From Myotis daubentonii (Eukaryota; Chordata; Mammalia; Chiroptera; Vespertilionidae), in contig NC_081840.1 of the NCBI RefSeq assembly GCF_963259705.1, positions 116,363,074 to 116,427,073 on the forward strand: a stretch of DNA of 64,000 bases. Direction: 5' to 3'. The notes under the pieces are model-generated. The model was not told the origin of the DNA. It did no database searches and saw only the letters and a program-made list of their open reading frames with translations. Positions 10,673 to 22,399 of this stretch are shown here, piece by piece; the stretch's first letter is position 1; every line of letters begins with the position of its first letter. A program made the position numbers and the translations under genes.

Positions 10673-11684
10673 TTAAAATGCTAGAGATTACAACAGAATT
10701 ATAAACATTACACAAAAGTAGGATAGTAATAAAATAAATAATGCACACACATACATCAGACTGTGTTACTCAGTTTTAATGCAAAACAACAACAAAAAGA
10801 TGGTCATGGTATGCTTAAGTAATACAATTGGCTAATTGGCCCAGATAGTCTTTCTAGTAAAGAGAAGGCCTTGCCATGAAGAAGGAGTGGAGGTAGAGAA
10901 CTAACCTTGTTTTGGGATATGTTGGCTTTGTTTTTTAATATTTCAAGGCAAAGAAGTGAAGCAGATAATTAGAAGTTCATGTTTGAAATTTTTGAAGTTT
11001 ACAGTAGTGGCCCAAATTAGCAATATATATATTTAATAGGTGAAAACATATATCTGACAGGTGAATATATTTAAGTGAACAAGTACCCAGAAAAAAATAC
11101 AGAGGAAATAAAAGCAGTACCCTAAGGAATACAGACTTCTGAAAGGAAAGGGTAAACAACAGTGAAAGATGAGTCAGCAAAATTTTCTGAGAACGTGAAG
11201 TCAGAGAACAGAACTATTTATTTAACAGAAATGAAATCAGTAATCACCAGGTACCTATTTGTCCCAGGCTCCGGAGACACAGCAAGGGACAATTAATTAT
11301 GTGTGCTCAATAAGAACAAGTATCCTGTCAATTTGGTTCATTGTTGTACTCCAAGATTATAACCAAGTATCTAGCACATGGAAGTCACGGTTGTGTGATA
11401 TATTATTGTAATTGAAGTATATGAGGAAAACAAGTCTCACACAATAGAGTATTTTAGTAACCTTTCAGGTAGTTGTAAGAGGTCTTTAATACTACATTAA
11501 AAGTCATCAAGTGTAGTTTTCTGAAGGTTAGCTGCATTCTGGAATCTGAAATTATACCAATGAACTTTTCTCATTCTTTTAATGTTAAATTCATACGGTA
11601 TATGTACGTCATTAATCATTTTACCCAGGTATGATTTTTAGCATTATGTTTGGGTCATCTGAAAAATATTGGTTTATTATATAA
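10673..11684. other. Intergenic DNA with faint L2/MIR-like traces
   Basis: No gene is seen. Two short blocks, about 11255-11300 (CTCCGGAGACACAGCAAGGGAC) and 11325-11385, resemble L2 or MIR ends but are too worn to assign. The rest is unremarkable AT-rich sequence. Confidence 0.4.
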
Positions 11685-11937
11685 TTAGAGGCCTGGTGCA
11701 TGGGATTCGTGTACTAGTGGTGGGGGGAGGGGCATGGCCTGAGGGGATCGGCTCGCTGTGCTAGTACCACTCATCTGAGCAGCACTCTCACAGTGGGAGC
11801 ACACTAACCACCAGAAGGCAGCTCCTGCGTTGAACATCGCCCCCTGGTGGTCAGTGCACATCATAGCAACTAGTCGACCAGTCATTCTGGTCATTCTGCC
11901 ATTCAGTCCCTGGGTTTTTATTATATTCTAGAGGCCC
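11685..11937 (-). mobile_element. Non-autonomous HeliBat Helitron
   Basis: Read on the minus strand it starts AATATAATAAAAACCC, carries the GACCACCAGGGGGCGATG block common to these elements, and ends with a GTGCAT-type palindrome, GGCCTC and TAA (CTAG mutated). It directly abuts another Helitron 3' end at 11938. Confidence 0.85.
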
Positions 11938-12023
11938 GGTGCACAACACTTGTGCACTCAGGGGAGGGGTCCCTCAGCCTGGCCTGCTACCTTTTGCAGT
12001 CCGGGAGCCCTGCATTTGATAAG
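11938..12023 (-). mobile_element. HeliBat 3' end, truncated
   Basis: CTAGAGGCCCGGTGCACAAC begins this piece, which is the reverse complement of a Helitron 3' terminus with its GTGCACAA...TTGTGCAC palindrome. Only about 85 bp are recognisable before unrelated AT-rich DNA. It joins the neighbouring Helitron with no spacer. Confidence 0.8.
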
Positions 12024-12481
12024 TATTTCACTACATGGTTTGTGTTAGTTTTATTTTGTGCATACACACAAATATATGTATAATATATATTTTCAGAAAA
12101 CATATATCTTATAAAAATTTAGTTATATTTTTCTAGTGATTATTTTAAAAACAAATTTAATAAAAACCCTCTGTATGCTAGTAATTACATTAGCATATTT
12201 GTATTTTTTCTCTTTTTCCTACCAATCTGAAGTACAATTATAACTGATTATATAATTTTTCTTAGTGTTTCCTTTGATATTTTTACTATTTTTACATATA
12301 CATTGTTTTTTTATTGGATTGTAATAAATTATTTAACTGCTAGCAATATAAGGTAAGCAAATAACCATACTTCACTATTTAGCACCCTCTCTAGCATTTT
12401 CTCTTCCAACTTTTACTACTTATTCTTTCATTATCAATATTCAAAATATGTATATTTATCTTTGGAATGCTACTTTCCACA
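12024..12481. other. AT-rich intergenic DNA
   Basis: No gene or repeat recognised. The sequence has several TATA-rich runs around 12060-12100. Confidence 0.4.
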
Positions 12482-12863
12482 TCCTATATAATAAAAGGGT
12501 AATACGGTATGCAAATTGACCGAACAGCAGAACGACTGGTTGCTATGACGTGCACTGACCATCAGGGGGTAGATGCTTAATGCAGGAGCTGCCCCCTGGT
12601 GGTCAGTGTGCTCCCACAGGGGGGTGCCGCTCAGTCAGAACCGGGATCACAGCTGGCAAGTGCAGTGGCGGTGGAGGGAGCCTCTCCCGCCTCCGCTGCT
12701 GCGCTAAGGATGTCTGACTTCTGATGCCGGCTTAGGCCCACTCTCCCTGAGCGGGCCTAAGCCATCAGTCGGACATCCCCTGAGGGCTCCTGGACTGCAA
12801 GAGGGTGCAGGCTGGGCTGAGGGACCCTCCGGAGTGCATGAATGTTGTGCACTGGGCCTCTAG
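12482..12863 (+). mobile_element. Non-autonomous HeliBat Helitron, complete
   Basis: It starts TCCTATATAATAAAAGGG and ends ...GTGCACTGGGCCTCTAG. The host A at 12481 and T at 12864 mark the canonical A|T insertion site. Its 382 bp include the CCCCCTGGTGGTCAGTG block and one GC-rich palindromic unit around GGCTTAGGCCC...GGGCCTAAGCC. It has no coding capacity. Confidence 0.92.
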
Positions 12864-13071
12864 TTTAATTATATTTCTGTCCTGTGTCAAATGAAAATTA
12901 TGCTCATTGTTATTCCATTGGACACAGGTTCTTTGGTAATGCTTTCTAATATATTCTTTTTTTAAGTAGGGCTAGAAGAAACTTTATTCCATGCGTTCTT
13001 ACATATTAAAACATCTTTTCTTTTATGCCTTTGCCCTTAAACAACTTTTTAATTATATATACATTTTTTTC

Positions 13072-13195
13072 TTTTAAAAAAATCTTTATTGTTGAAAATA
13101 TTACATAAGCCCTCCCTTTTCCACCATTAATCTCTTCTAGCCTTCCCCCAGGCTCTACCACCTCATTGTCTGTGTCCACCATTATACATATAAGT
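13072..13195 (-). repeat. L1 3' end fragment
   Basis: TTTAAAAAAATCTTTATTGTTG followed by a pyrimidine-rich stretch and CATTGTCTGTGTCCA is a minus-strand L1 3' UTR, severely 5' truncated. Confidence 0.65.
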
Positions 13196-13839
13196 TACAG
13201 AGAGAGAGATAGGAGAAAAAAAGCATGGTTACACAGAGAGAGGGGAAAAAAAGGTAAGGGAAAGTGAGAACAAGACAAGAGACTCCCTCACCTCCCAAAG
13301 AGACACTGAGTTACCTCATGCCCCAGAAACAATGCAGAATGGCAAATGTCTTTTGGAGACACTATGGAGAGAAATTATTAGCTCCAGTGCAATTTGAATC
13401 AAGGTAGACAACCTAGCCAATGTCCTGATGTAGTGTATCTGGGGTAACACATGAGGCTAAAGAGAATATAGCATCTTAAGAGCCAAAAAGAGAACAACTG
13501 AGCTTTGAATTTCTCTCAGAGAACCAACTGCAAGTTTAGTACCCTCACATCATAAGAAATCAATTTAATGGATCTAGAGACTAGATTAGATCTGCTCATC
13601 ACAACGGAAACTGGTGATGAGGCAGTGGATTTCAACTAGATCCAAAGTTCCCTTTTCTGCTTCTGGGAGATCAAGTAGTACCATCCTCTACCCCAGTCAC
13701 CGAGTAAATGTGCCTCTCTTTTCCAAAGACAGAGGAAGAAATTTAAAAGAATGCACATTTACCTAAAAGAGAATGAGATATTCAAAATGAATCATTTAAA
13801 CAAAACTTGCAGAGATAAATTTGCAAATTTAAAATATCT
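13196..13839. other. Intergenic DNA, nothing recognised
   Basis: A purine-rich stretch (13200-13300) is followed by ordinary sequence. No gene or known repeat is visible. Confidence 0.4.
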
Positions 13840-14047
13840 TGCCTGGCCTGTGTGACTCAGTGGCTGATCATTCACCTGTGCACCAAGAGGTCGTCAGTTT
13901 GATTCCCATTCCAGGCACATGCCCAGGTTTCAGGCTTGATTCCCAGTGTGGGTGTGCAGAAGGCAACCAATCAATGGTTTTCTCATCAATGCCCCTATCA
14001 CTCTCCATCTCCCTTCTCCTCTTTTTCAAATTAATAAAAATAAATTT
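13840..14047 (+). repeat. Ves SINE, diverged
   Basis: GCCTGGCCTGTGTGACTCAG opens a tRNA-derived SINE with a TCGTCAGTTTGATTCCCATT B-box region, a TCAATGGTTTTCTCATC segment, and an AATAAAAATAAATTT end. Confidence 0.8.
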
Positions 14048-14139
14048 ATCACAATTCAAGAGGAAGGGTTCATGCAGTTTAAATAAGTCATATAAAATAA
14101 CATCCAAGTGCAGCAGATAAATATGTTTACCCATATACT

Positions 14140-14245
14140 TTTTACTGTCTCTCCAACCAAAATGTAAGCTCCATTGGCATGAACTAAGTCTTTCTCATCA
14201 ACTGATATACCCAGCAGTTAGCATGAGTCTGGCATACAGTAGGCA
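14140..14245 (-). repeat. L2-like relic
   Basis: The order AATGTAAGCTCC...GTCTTTCTCATC...GGCATACAGTAGGCATTTAATAA matches an old L2 3' end in reverse orientation. Confidence 0.5.
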
Positions 14246-14261
14246 TTTAATAATATAACAG

Positions 14262-14560
14262 GAGGGCAGGAGGGTCAGAGTTGAAGAAGATGCAATGACA
14301 GAAGTTGGAGTGATGTGCTTTAAAAATGGAGGAAAGATTCAGGAGAGAAGGAATTCTGATGGTCTCTAGAAGCTGGAAAAAGCAAGGAAACAAATTCTCC
14401 TGCAAAAGGCACACAGCTCTGTCAATAACTTGACTTTCGCCTTGTAAGATCCATTTCAGATTTCTGACCTCTAGATCTATAAAATAACAAATATGTGTTA
14501 TTTTAAGCCACTAAGATTGTGATCATTGGTTACCTTAGTAACAGGAAACAAATATAGATT
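14262..14560 (+). repeat. MLT1 (ERVL-MaLR) LTR, 3' half
   Basis: TCTAGAAGCTGGAAAAAGCAAGG, then TTTCTGACCTCTAGAT, then GTGTTATTTTAAGCCACTAAG and TAACAGGAAACAAATA follow the MLT1 LTR order. The 5' half is missing. Confidence 0.7.
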
Positions 14561-15081
14561 CTTAGTAAATTGCTGAATGTCTATTTTCATAACTTACAAT
14601 AATCTAAAATATCTTAAATATTAAAATTTGCTGCTGAATAGAGGTTTTAATTGTACTATATTGTTAATTGTGTACAAACTCCAAAGTGCATTTTTACATT
14701 TTACTAGTTTACAGAATTGAAGCATATTGAATTTACATAGCTTATGCTCAGAAAATAATACCAGAAGGTAGAATTATAGCTAATCATACACTTCAGTATT
14801 TAAGTTAGTATCATGAGTACACTCTTGTTTCTAGTATGGATTTTATATACTCTAATAAATTGTTTTTTAACTTTATAACAGCTGTCAATCTTTTGAGTTT
14901 ACCACACTAAATTTTCTTTATATTTTTCAGGAAATACTTAACTAGTCATAAGAAAGAATTTTTATTAAGCTCCTGTGCTCAGTTTATAAGTTTTGACAAA
15001 AGAACCTAATCTACCTAATTTCAAAATAAAAGATAAATTTAGGAAGTTAATATTTACTTGATGGTTTACAAAAATATTCCT
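14561..15081. other. AT-rich intergenic DNA
   Basis: Nothing recognised beyond AT-rich single-copy-looking sequence. Confidence 0.4.
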
Positions 15082-15291
15082 TTTTAAAATATATATATTT
15101 TTATTGACTTCAGAGAGGGAGAGAGAGAGATAGAAACATCAATGATGAGAGAGAATCATTAGTCAGCTGCCTCCTGCATGCCCCCTGTTGGGGTTCAAGC
15201 CCATAACCTGGGCTAGTGCCCTGACCAAGACTGGAACAGTGACGTCCTGGTTCATAGGTCAACACTCAACCACTGAGTCACACCGGCCAGA
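15082..15291 (-). repeat. Ves SINE
   Basis: A poly-T-rich start, the GATGAGAGAGAATCAT segment and a terminal CACTGAGTCACACCGGCCAG identify a reversed Ves. AAAATATT flanks it at 15071-15078 and about 15294-15302. Confidence 0.85.
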
Positions 15292-16365
15292 CCCAAAATA
15301 TTAATTTTTATGGAAAGCTCTGAAATGAAGTATTTGCTTGAAAAATAACTGGTTACTTGTCAGGAAGTCTGAAAAAGTAAAAATTTCAAGAGCTAAAGAT
15401 GAAAAATTAATTTAATCAGTGTGGTTGACTGACTAATAAATGAAAGTAAGGTATTCATTATATTTTAATATGTCCCAGTGGTAAAGTACAAGTCCATTTA
15501 AAAACAACCAATTTTAATATATTCATTAAAGACCACAGGCACTATATAAAGAAGATATATTATTTAAAAATTATTTCTAGTTATGTGATCATGATTCTCA
15601 ACACACCAATTTCCCTGTAAATAACTGAAAATGTAACCACTGCACATGATAGTGCTGAAATGACTAATAAAACTAGTAATTTAAATAAAATTCATAGTAA
15701 GTACTAATTACAAATACCCTCTTTATCTGCCTCAGACTTTTTTTATTTTTCCCATATTTGGATTCTAATAGTGTTCTTGCTCTCATTCTCTCAATTGTGT
15801 CCTACTTTGAAGTTCGTTGGGCCTAAGAAGAATTAAAGATGACATAGATATCAGACAAAATGTCCCTAATAATGTTAACTGACAGCTAATAGAGAGCGTA
15901 CTCCACTCTTTTCGGACTGTGATGAGACAAATGCCCTATATAGAGGTGAGAGTCAATTTCTTTATTAAAGTTTATCATAGCATTCCCATGCTAATTAACC
16001 CCAAATATTAGCCTGCAACAATTTGTTTTGCACCTACCTTTTCTGGATATGTGACAGCTTTTATTCTTGAAAATAAAATGTAATTGTATGAAAATAAGAA
16101 AAGCAGAAAGCTGGAAGAGGTGATCAGAAAGGGGAGGAACAACTCAAATTACTCTCCAGCTGACTTATTTTTTATCTGAAATGTTCTTCTGCGTAGTGAG
16201 TAGGATGTTTACTACTTCAAAATTAGAGTATTAGTATGGCAATGTTTTTCTACTAAAATAGTTATATTTTCTAATTTGCACCTATATTTAGGAATGTAAA
16301 GATAAATAATTTAAAATTATATCTATAAGCATTTGTATAAGTGATTGTAAAAGCTTAGTAAGTAA
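15292..16365. other. AT-rich intergenic DNA
   Basis: No gene, repeat or RNA recognised in this kilobase. Confidence 0.4.
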
Positions 16366-16522
16366 CCCAGCTGGTGTGGCTCAGTGGCTGAGTGTTGACC
16401 TATGAACCAGGACGTCATGGTTCGATTCCCAGTCAGGGCACATGCCCCATTTGTGGACTTTATCCCCAGTGTGGGGCGTGCAGGAGGCAGCTGATCAATG
16501 ATTCTCTCTCATCATTGATGCT

Positions 16523-16558
<36 letters not shown>

Positions 16559-16600
16559 CCTTCATTTCTGAAATCAATAAAAAAAATATTTTAAAAAAAC
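16366..16600 (+). repeat. Ves SINE with expanded CT tract
   Basis: CCCAGCTGGTGTGGCTCAGT starts a well-kept tRNA-like head (B box GGTTCGATTCCC). A CT repeat at 16519-16556 and an AATCAATAAAAAAAATATTTT end follow. Confidence 0.9.
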
Positions 16601-16684
16601 CCATAACCTTACATCTTAAAAAAAATGATTAGCAAGGCTTTATTATTTAGCTTAATTATTTATCTAGTAACCTGGTACATGGAT

Positions 16685-16729
16685 TCAATGAATTTAAACA
16701 ATGAATTTAAACAAATGAATTTAAACAAA
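16685..16729 (+). repeat. Short tandem repeat, ATGAATTTAAACAA unit
   Basis: Three near-identical copies of a 14-15 bp unit lie side by side. Confidence 0.8.
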
Positions 16730-18224
16730 CATAAAGTATTAACTTCTAACTTTGATTGGACTTTTCAATCTTCTTTTATTTGACGAATACATGTTTAATT
16801 TGATAGTAGAGTAAGCGACCCCAAGTAAATCAGTTTTAAAATGCAAGTAAAAATAAAACAACAGCTTCTTTAGTAAGTATAAAAAAGACCAACATATTTA
16901 GAAGTTTCATTTTTCATTGCTGAGAGGGAATACATTTAAAGTTGTTACTTTCCTTTGTCCCTTTGTCTAACTAAGTTCAGAAAATACAGTGGGAATATAT
17001 GCAACATTCTGTGGATCTGTTAGCAATGAGGTGAGATGGGTGATTTTCAAAACACTGGACATTTTACTCTGTATTTTATTTTCTTGAAAATTCTTTATCT
17101 TTCTAAAATTTGCATGATCCATGTGGGTATTGTTTTGGCCATTTTTTTCCCTTTGAAATATTTCAGGAGCAATTGTCATTTCATTTATATATTCCTTCCT
17201 ATTAATAGCGTTTCAACAATTAGGAACAGAATATGGTGATGTCTTCCTTGATTTTAGCTGCAATGTAGGATTTTTAACTTTTTAAATTTTTCCATTGCAC
17301 CTCTGGATGGAACATGTATATAGACATTTAATATTTTTACATTTTTTCTTAATGTTAGTTAGCCAAGCAAAAATTGTCATATCAGCTATCCTTCTCATTT
17401 AGACTGTTGTCAAGGAAGGGCAATGTGGATATATCCTAGTAACATCCTTCCCAGACCATGGAAAAATTAGCATGGGTGGTCTTTTTCTCTTCTTCTGCTA
17501 CATTTCATTCATTTTTTAGGTTCCTGTTTCCTCAGGTATTTATAGTACATAGCTGAATATTTCCTGTTTTTTCTATATTTTTCTATTAACTTAATTCAAT
17601 TAGACAGCAATTTACCAGAGCTGCTGCTTTTGGGTGGAAATGGCACCACAAGATCTATCAACTACAAAACAGTCATCCCTGAACAACTCATTCTCTAAAA
17701 AACACCCTGTTTTGGGGGCACTTCAATATCTGTGCTTTCATCCTGGCCTGAATCCTAAATATGGCTTGGTCACCTGTAACTGCTTTGCCACAGTACACCA
17801 ATTCTTTCCTTTCCTCAGCGTCCTCCCCTCACTAGAGCTACAGTGATCACTGATCTTCCAGCTTCAGTATTAGAATGTATTTGAATGGCATTTACATTCT
17901 AATCACTTACTTGTCCAGGCTCTTGAGATTGTCCTTCCATCTCAAATGCTCCACAGGAGCAATAGCACTTACAGTAAAATACAAGTAATGAGAAACTGGT
18001 AGAGTTGGTGGTTTCTAATAATTTCCAGGAGTATTTTAAGTGTAGGCAATCAAAATCATGAACATGAGAAGCATGAGATTTCTGAGAAGCATGCTACACA
18101 AACAAATGTTACAATGTTAGATATTAAAACCTAACTTAAAATAATTCCTTTTTTCCAGGGTTGTTCTTTATTTTTTTCCCTTTGTTAATATATTAATAGG
18201 GTAACACTGGTTTATGTGATCATA
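16730..18224. other. Intergenic DNA, nothing recognised
   Basis: This is ordinary, moderately AT-rich sequence. Small open frames at 16967-17239 and 17634-17846 lack protein-like features. Confidence 0.4.
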
Positions 18225-18962
18225 CTAGGGGCCCAGGGCATGAATTTGTGTACCTTGAAAGGAACTATGGGCTGCGAGGCTGCAGTGGGCACAGGGGCGG
18301 GTCTCGGCCCATCCTCTGCATCCTGCCTGGCCCCTCCTGCTGCGGCCTCCAGTCCCCTGTCTTCCAGCAGCTCCCCTCCCACCAGCGTGGCTCCCATGCA
18401 CTGATGGTGCCGGCCACGCTCACACCTGCTGATGGCGCAGAGCGATTTGGGTTAGCGCCAGTGCTGTCAGTGGGTGTGAGTGGCGGCTGCTGCCCCTATT
18501 GCACTTCAGGAGTAGGGGGGGGTGGAGAAGGGCTCAGGGGCAATTGGGGCCAGCAGCCGCCTCTTGCACCCGCTGAAGGCTCTGAATATTCAGGACCGGT
18601 GCCAGGAACTACAGGCGGGTGCAAGCAGTGGCTCCGGTGCTGGCTGTAGGTGCAAACAGGGCTGGCACCGGCAGCAGGTGCAAGCAGGCTCAACGCAGGA
18701 GGTGCAAGGGAGCAAAGAATTTTCAGGAACTACCAGAAGCTCGCCCTGATGACAGCGACTGGTGTCCCACCTTGGTCTGGCGCCCCTGCTTACCTGTTCC
18801 ACCATCCTGCCATGGCTGATGTCTATTGTGTTCTGTGCTGTGCTGTCTGCTGCTGATGCCCTCCATGTTTCATGCACACCCCCTGGTGGTCAGCACATGT
18901 CATAGCAGCCGGTTGTTCGGTTGTTCGGTTTTTCCGCCATTTGGTGTATTTGCATATTAGGA
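18225..18962 (-). mobile_element. HeliBat Helitron with GC-rich cargo (family shared with 33157)
   Basis: CTAGGGGCCCAGGGCATGAA at 18225 is a reversed Helitron 3' end, and ...TTTGCATATTAGGA at 18962 is a reversed 5' end. The GC-rich middle resembles the Helitron at 33157-34127, including the short segment after GAAAATTCTTTG. Near 18770-18815, on the minus strand, an ATG is followed 20 bases later by a GTAAGC splice-donor-like sequence. The internal sequence may be a captured exon plus local tandem expansion, which is inference. Confidence 0.8.
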
Positions 18963-18963
18963 A

Positions 18964-19669
18964 TCAACACTAATAAAAGAGAAAAATGGTAATTGGCGTA
19001 CGAGCTACCCTTTTCATTGGCTAATCAGGGCTATATGCAAATTAACTGCCAACAAGATGGCGGTTAATTTGCATATGTAGGCACAATGCAGGGAGGCGAA
19101 AGGGAAAGCAGGAAGAAGCCCCCTGCCACTGACAGTGATCGGAAACCCAGGGGGGAGCTAAGAGCTGGGGGGCAGAGCAAAGGCAGCCCTGGGGCCGCCT
19201 TTGCCCTGCCCCCGAGCCATGATCGGAGAATCAGGTGCCTTTGCCGCCCTGGCCAGTGATAGCAGGAAGTAGGGGTGGAGCCAGCGATGGGAGCTGGGCA
19301 TGGTCGAAGCTGGCAGTCCCGGGAGCTAGGGGCCCCTTGCCTGGGCCTAAAGTGAAGCCCACGATCATGGGGCCACTGCAGCTGCGGGTCCCCGCTGCCC
19401 GGGCCGGACGCCTCAGCCAGAGGCGTCCTGCAGGGGCAGGGGCGGAGCCCGCCAATCGCGGCACCCCCCCGCTGCCACTGCAGGTCCCCGCTGCCCGGGC
19501 CGGACACCTAGGCCAGAGGCGTCAGGCCTGGGCAAGGGGCTGATCCTGCTATTGGAGGGTGATGGGGGTCAACGCCTGAGGGCTCCCAGTATGTGAGAGG
19601 GGGCAGGCTGGGCTGAGGGACACTCCCCCCCGCCACCCAGTGCACGAATTTCGTGCACCGGGCCCCTAG
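18964..19669 (+). mobile_element. HeliBat-type Helitron, second family
   Basis: It starts TCAACACTAATAAAAGAG and ends with a perfect palindrome, GTGCACGAATTTCGTGCAC, then CGGGCCCCTAG. One base separates it from the minus-strand Helitron before it. Its first 130 bp (ATTGGCTAATCAG, GATATGCAAATTAACTG-like) recur at 63780-63912 in reverse. The cargo is CpG-rich with a GCTGCCCGGGCCGGAC repeat. Confidence 0.88.
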
Positions 19670-19679
19670 TATATATATA

Positions 19680-19922
19680 TTAGAGGCCCGGTGCACAGAT
19701 TTGTGCACAGGTGGAGTCCCTTGGCCTGGCAGGCAATCAGGGGCCAGTCAGCTTGGGGGAGGGACCTTGGGATGTTGGCCGGCTGTGGGAGGTTGGCTGT
19801 GGAAGCGCACTGACCACCAGCGGCAGCTCTTGCATTAAGCATCTGCCCCCGGTGGCCAATGCAATCATAACGACCAGTTGACCAGTCGTTTACTCATTGG
19901 GTCGCTTAGGTTTTTATATAGA
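19680..19922 (-). mobile_element. Non-autonomous HeliBat Helitron
   Basis: On the minus strand it starts TCTATATAAAAACCTAAGCG and ends with a GTGCACAAATCTGTGCAC palindrome and GGGCCTCTAA. It lies 10 bp of TA repeat away from the preceding Helitron's 3' end. Confidence 0.85.
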
Positions 19923-22040
19923 TAGATAGATAGGTTTCAGGTGTTGGTTTCTATGTTACAAGATCAGTATATTGCACTGTGTGCCCATCACCCAAGTCAA
20001 ATCTTCTCCCCTAACCATATATTAGGACGCTCTTCAGCCCCCACCACCTTCCCTCTGGCAACCACCACACTGCTGTTTGTGTTCACCAGTTTCAGTTTTA
20101 TATCCCACATATGAGTGAAATCATATGGTTTTTAGCTTTTTCTGACTGACTTATTTCAGTTAGCACAATGTTCTCAAGGTCCAACCGTGTTGTTGCAAAC
20201 GGCAGTATTTCATCCTTTCTAGTGGCTGAGTATTATCCTGTTGTATATATGTACCACATCTTCTTTATCCAGTTCTCTATTGTAGGACATTTTGGTTGTT
20301 TCCATGTGTTGGCCACCGTGAATAATGCTGCAATGAACATAGAGGTGCATATATCTTTGCAAATACATGTTTTCAAGTTTTACAGGTATATACCCAATTT
20401 TTTGGTATATTGCTACATAAGAAAGGCCATATATGATAAACTCTCAGCCAATATCATTCTCAGTGGTAAAAAACTGAAAGCTTTTCCTTTAAGATTAGGA
20501 ATAAGACTAGGATGTCCACTCTCACCACTCTGTTCAACATCGTTCTGGAAGTCCTAGCCAGAGCAATAATGCAAGAGAAAGAAATAAAAGGCATCCACAT
20601 AGAGAAGAACGAAGTAAAACTGTCACTTTCTGTGGACAACATGATTCTGTATATAGAAAACCCTAAAGGCTACACCAAAATTCTATTAGAAACAATAAAT
20701 ATACAGTCAAGAAGCGAGATACAAAATGAATGTACAAAACTCCATCGTTTTTCTGTACTAACAATGAAACTTCAGCAAAAGAAATGAAAAAACAATTCCT
20801 TTTGCTATTGCAACCAAAAGAATAAAATACCTAGGAATAAGTTTAACAAAGAATGTGAAAGATCTATATACTGAAAATTACAAAGCATTATTAAAAGAGA
20901 TTGAAAAAGACACAAAAAAATGGAAAAATATCCTGTGTTCATGGATTGGAAGAATCAACATAGTTAAAATTATATTACCCAAAGCAATATACAGATTTAA
21001 TGCAATCCCCATCAAAATCCCAATGTCATTTTTTAAAGGAATAGAACAAGAAATCGTCAGGTTTGTATGAAACCACACATAAAAAAACCCAAATATCCAA
21101 AGCAATCTTGAGAAAAAAGAACAAAGCTGGAGGTATCATATTACCTGACTTCAAATTATACTACAGAAATGCAATAATCAAAATAGCATGGTATTAGCAG
21201 ATAAACATACACACAGATCTTTGGAACAGAATAGAGAACCCAGCTATAAAACCACACGTATATGAACAGATAATTTTTGACAAAGGAGCCATAAACACAC
21301 AATGGAGTAAAGATAGTCTCTTCAATAAATAGTGCTAGAAAAACTGGAAAGCCACATGCAAAACAATGGAACTGGATTACAATTTGTCCTCATGTGACAA
21401 AAACTAATTCAAAATGGATCAAAGACCTAAATATAAGACCCAAAACAATAAGTTACATAGAAGAAAATATAGGTGCCAAACTTATGACACTTGGTCATAG
21501 ACATTTTATGAACTTAACTCCAAAGGCAAGGGGAGTAAAAGAAAATATAAATGAATGAGACTATATCAAACTAAATAGCTTCTTCACAGCAAAAGAAACT
21601 GACAACAAACAAAGGGCAGCCAACCAGATGGGAGATGATATTTACAAACAGTATCTCCAATAGAGGTTTAATTTCCAAAATATATAAAGCACACATAAAA
21701 CTCAACACCAAACAAACAACCCAATCAAAAAGAGGGCAGAGGTCCTGAAAATACACCTCTCCCAAAAAAAACCACATATGAACAGCCAATAGATATATGA
21801 AGAAATGTTTAATCTCACTAGCAATTAGGGAAATGCAAATCAAAACTACAATAAGATACCACCTCACACCAGTTAGAGTGGCCATTATCAACAAGACAAG
21901 CAATAACCAGTGTTGGAGAGTTGTGGAGAAAAGGGAATCCTCAAATCCTCATCCACTGCTGGTGGGAATGTAGACTGGTACTACCACTATGGAAAGCAGT
22001 CCGGTGATTCCTCAAAAAATTAAGAATAGAGTTACCAAAT
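19923..22040 (-). repeat. L1 with large 5' inversion
   Basis: Positions 19931-20404 are an L1 3' UTR and ORF2 end on the minus strand. Positions 20405-22040 are the upstream ORF2 part turned to the plus strand, from the reverse-transcriptase region (a SVDNMILYIENPK block where an FADD-type catalytic motif belongs) to GAATAGAGTTACC. The two parts meet at nearly adjacent consensus positions, a classic twin-priming join. The catalytic Asp pair is damaged and stops are frequent. Confidence 0.82.
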
Positions 22041-22162
22041 AACTCTTAAATGTAAAACCATTAATGCATAAAATAAATAATATTCATGCATTAGATATAT
22101 TTGGAATTAATTTATTTTATGTTAATGAGTATTAAATACCTATTTTTTCAAGTATTTTTCTT

Positions 22163-22383
22163 TTTTTTTAAAATATATTTTATTGATTTTTTTACAGACA
22201 GGAAGGGAGAGAGATAAAGAGTTAGAAACATCGATGAGAGAGAAACATCGGTCAGCTGCCTCCTGCACATCTCCTACTGTGGATGTGCCCACAACCCAGG
22301 TACATGCCCTTGACCGGAATCGAACCTGGGACCTTTCAGTCCGCAGGCCGACGCTCTATCCACTGAGCCAAATCGGTTTTGGC
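22163..22383 (-). repeat. Ves SINE, young subfamily, with target duplication
   Basis: A reversed Ves keeps the B box (GGAATCGAACC reversed) and is flanked by TCAAGTATTTTTCTT at 22148-22162 and 22384-22398, a perfect 15 bp duplication. Confidence 0.93.
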
Positions 22384-22399
22384 TCAAGTATTTTTCTTA

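Noticed and set aside
18211..19543. Several GC-rich frames of 60-147 codons on both strands
   Set aside because: They lie in Helitron cargo, overlap on both strands and are Pro/Gly/Ala-rich as expected from GC-rich DNA without constraint.
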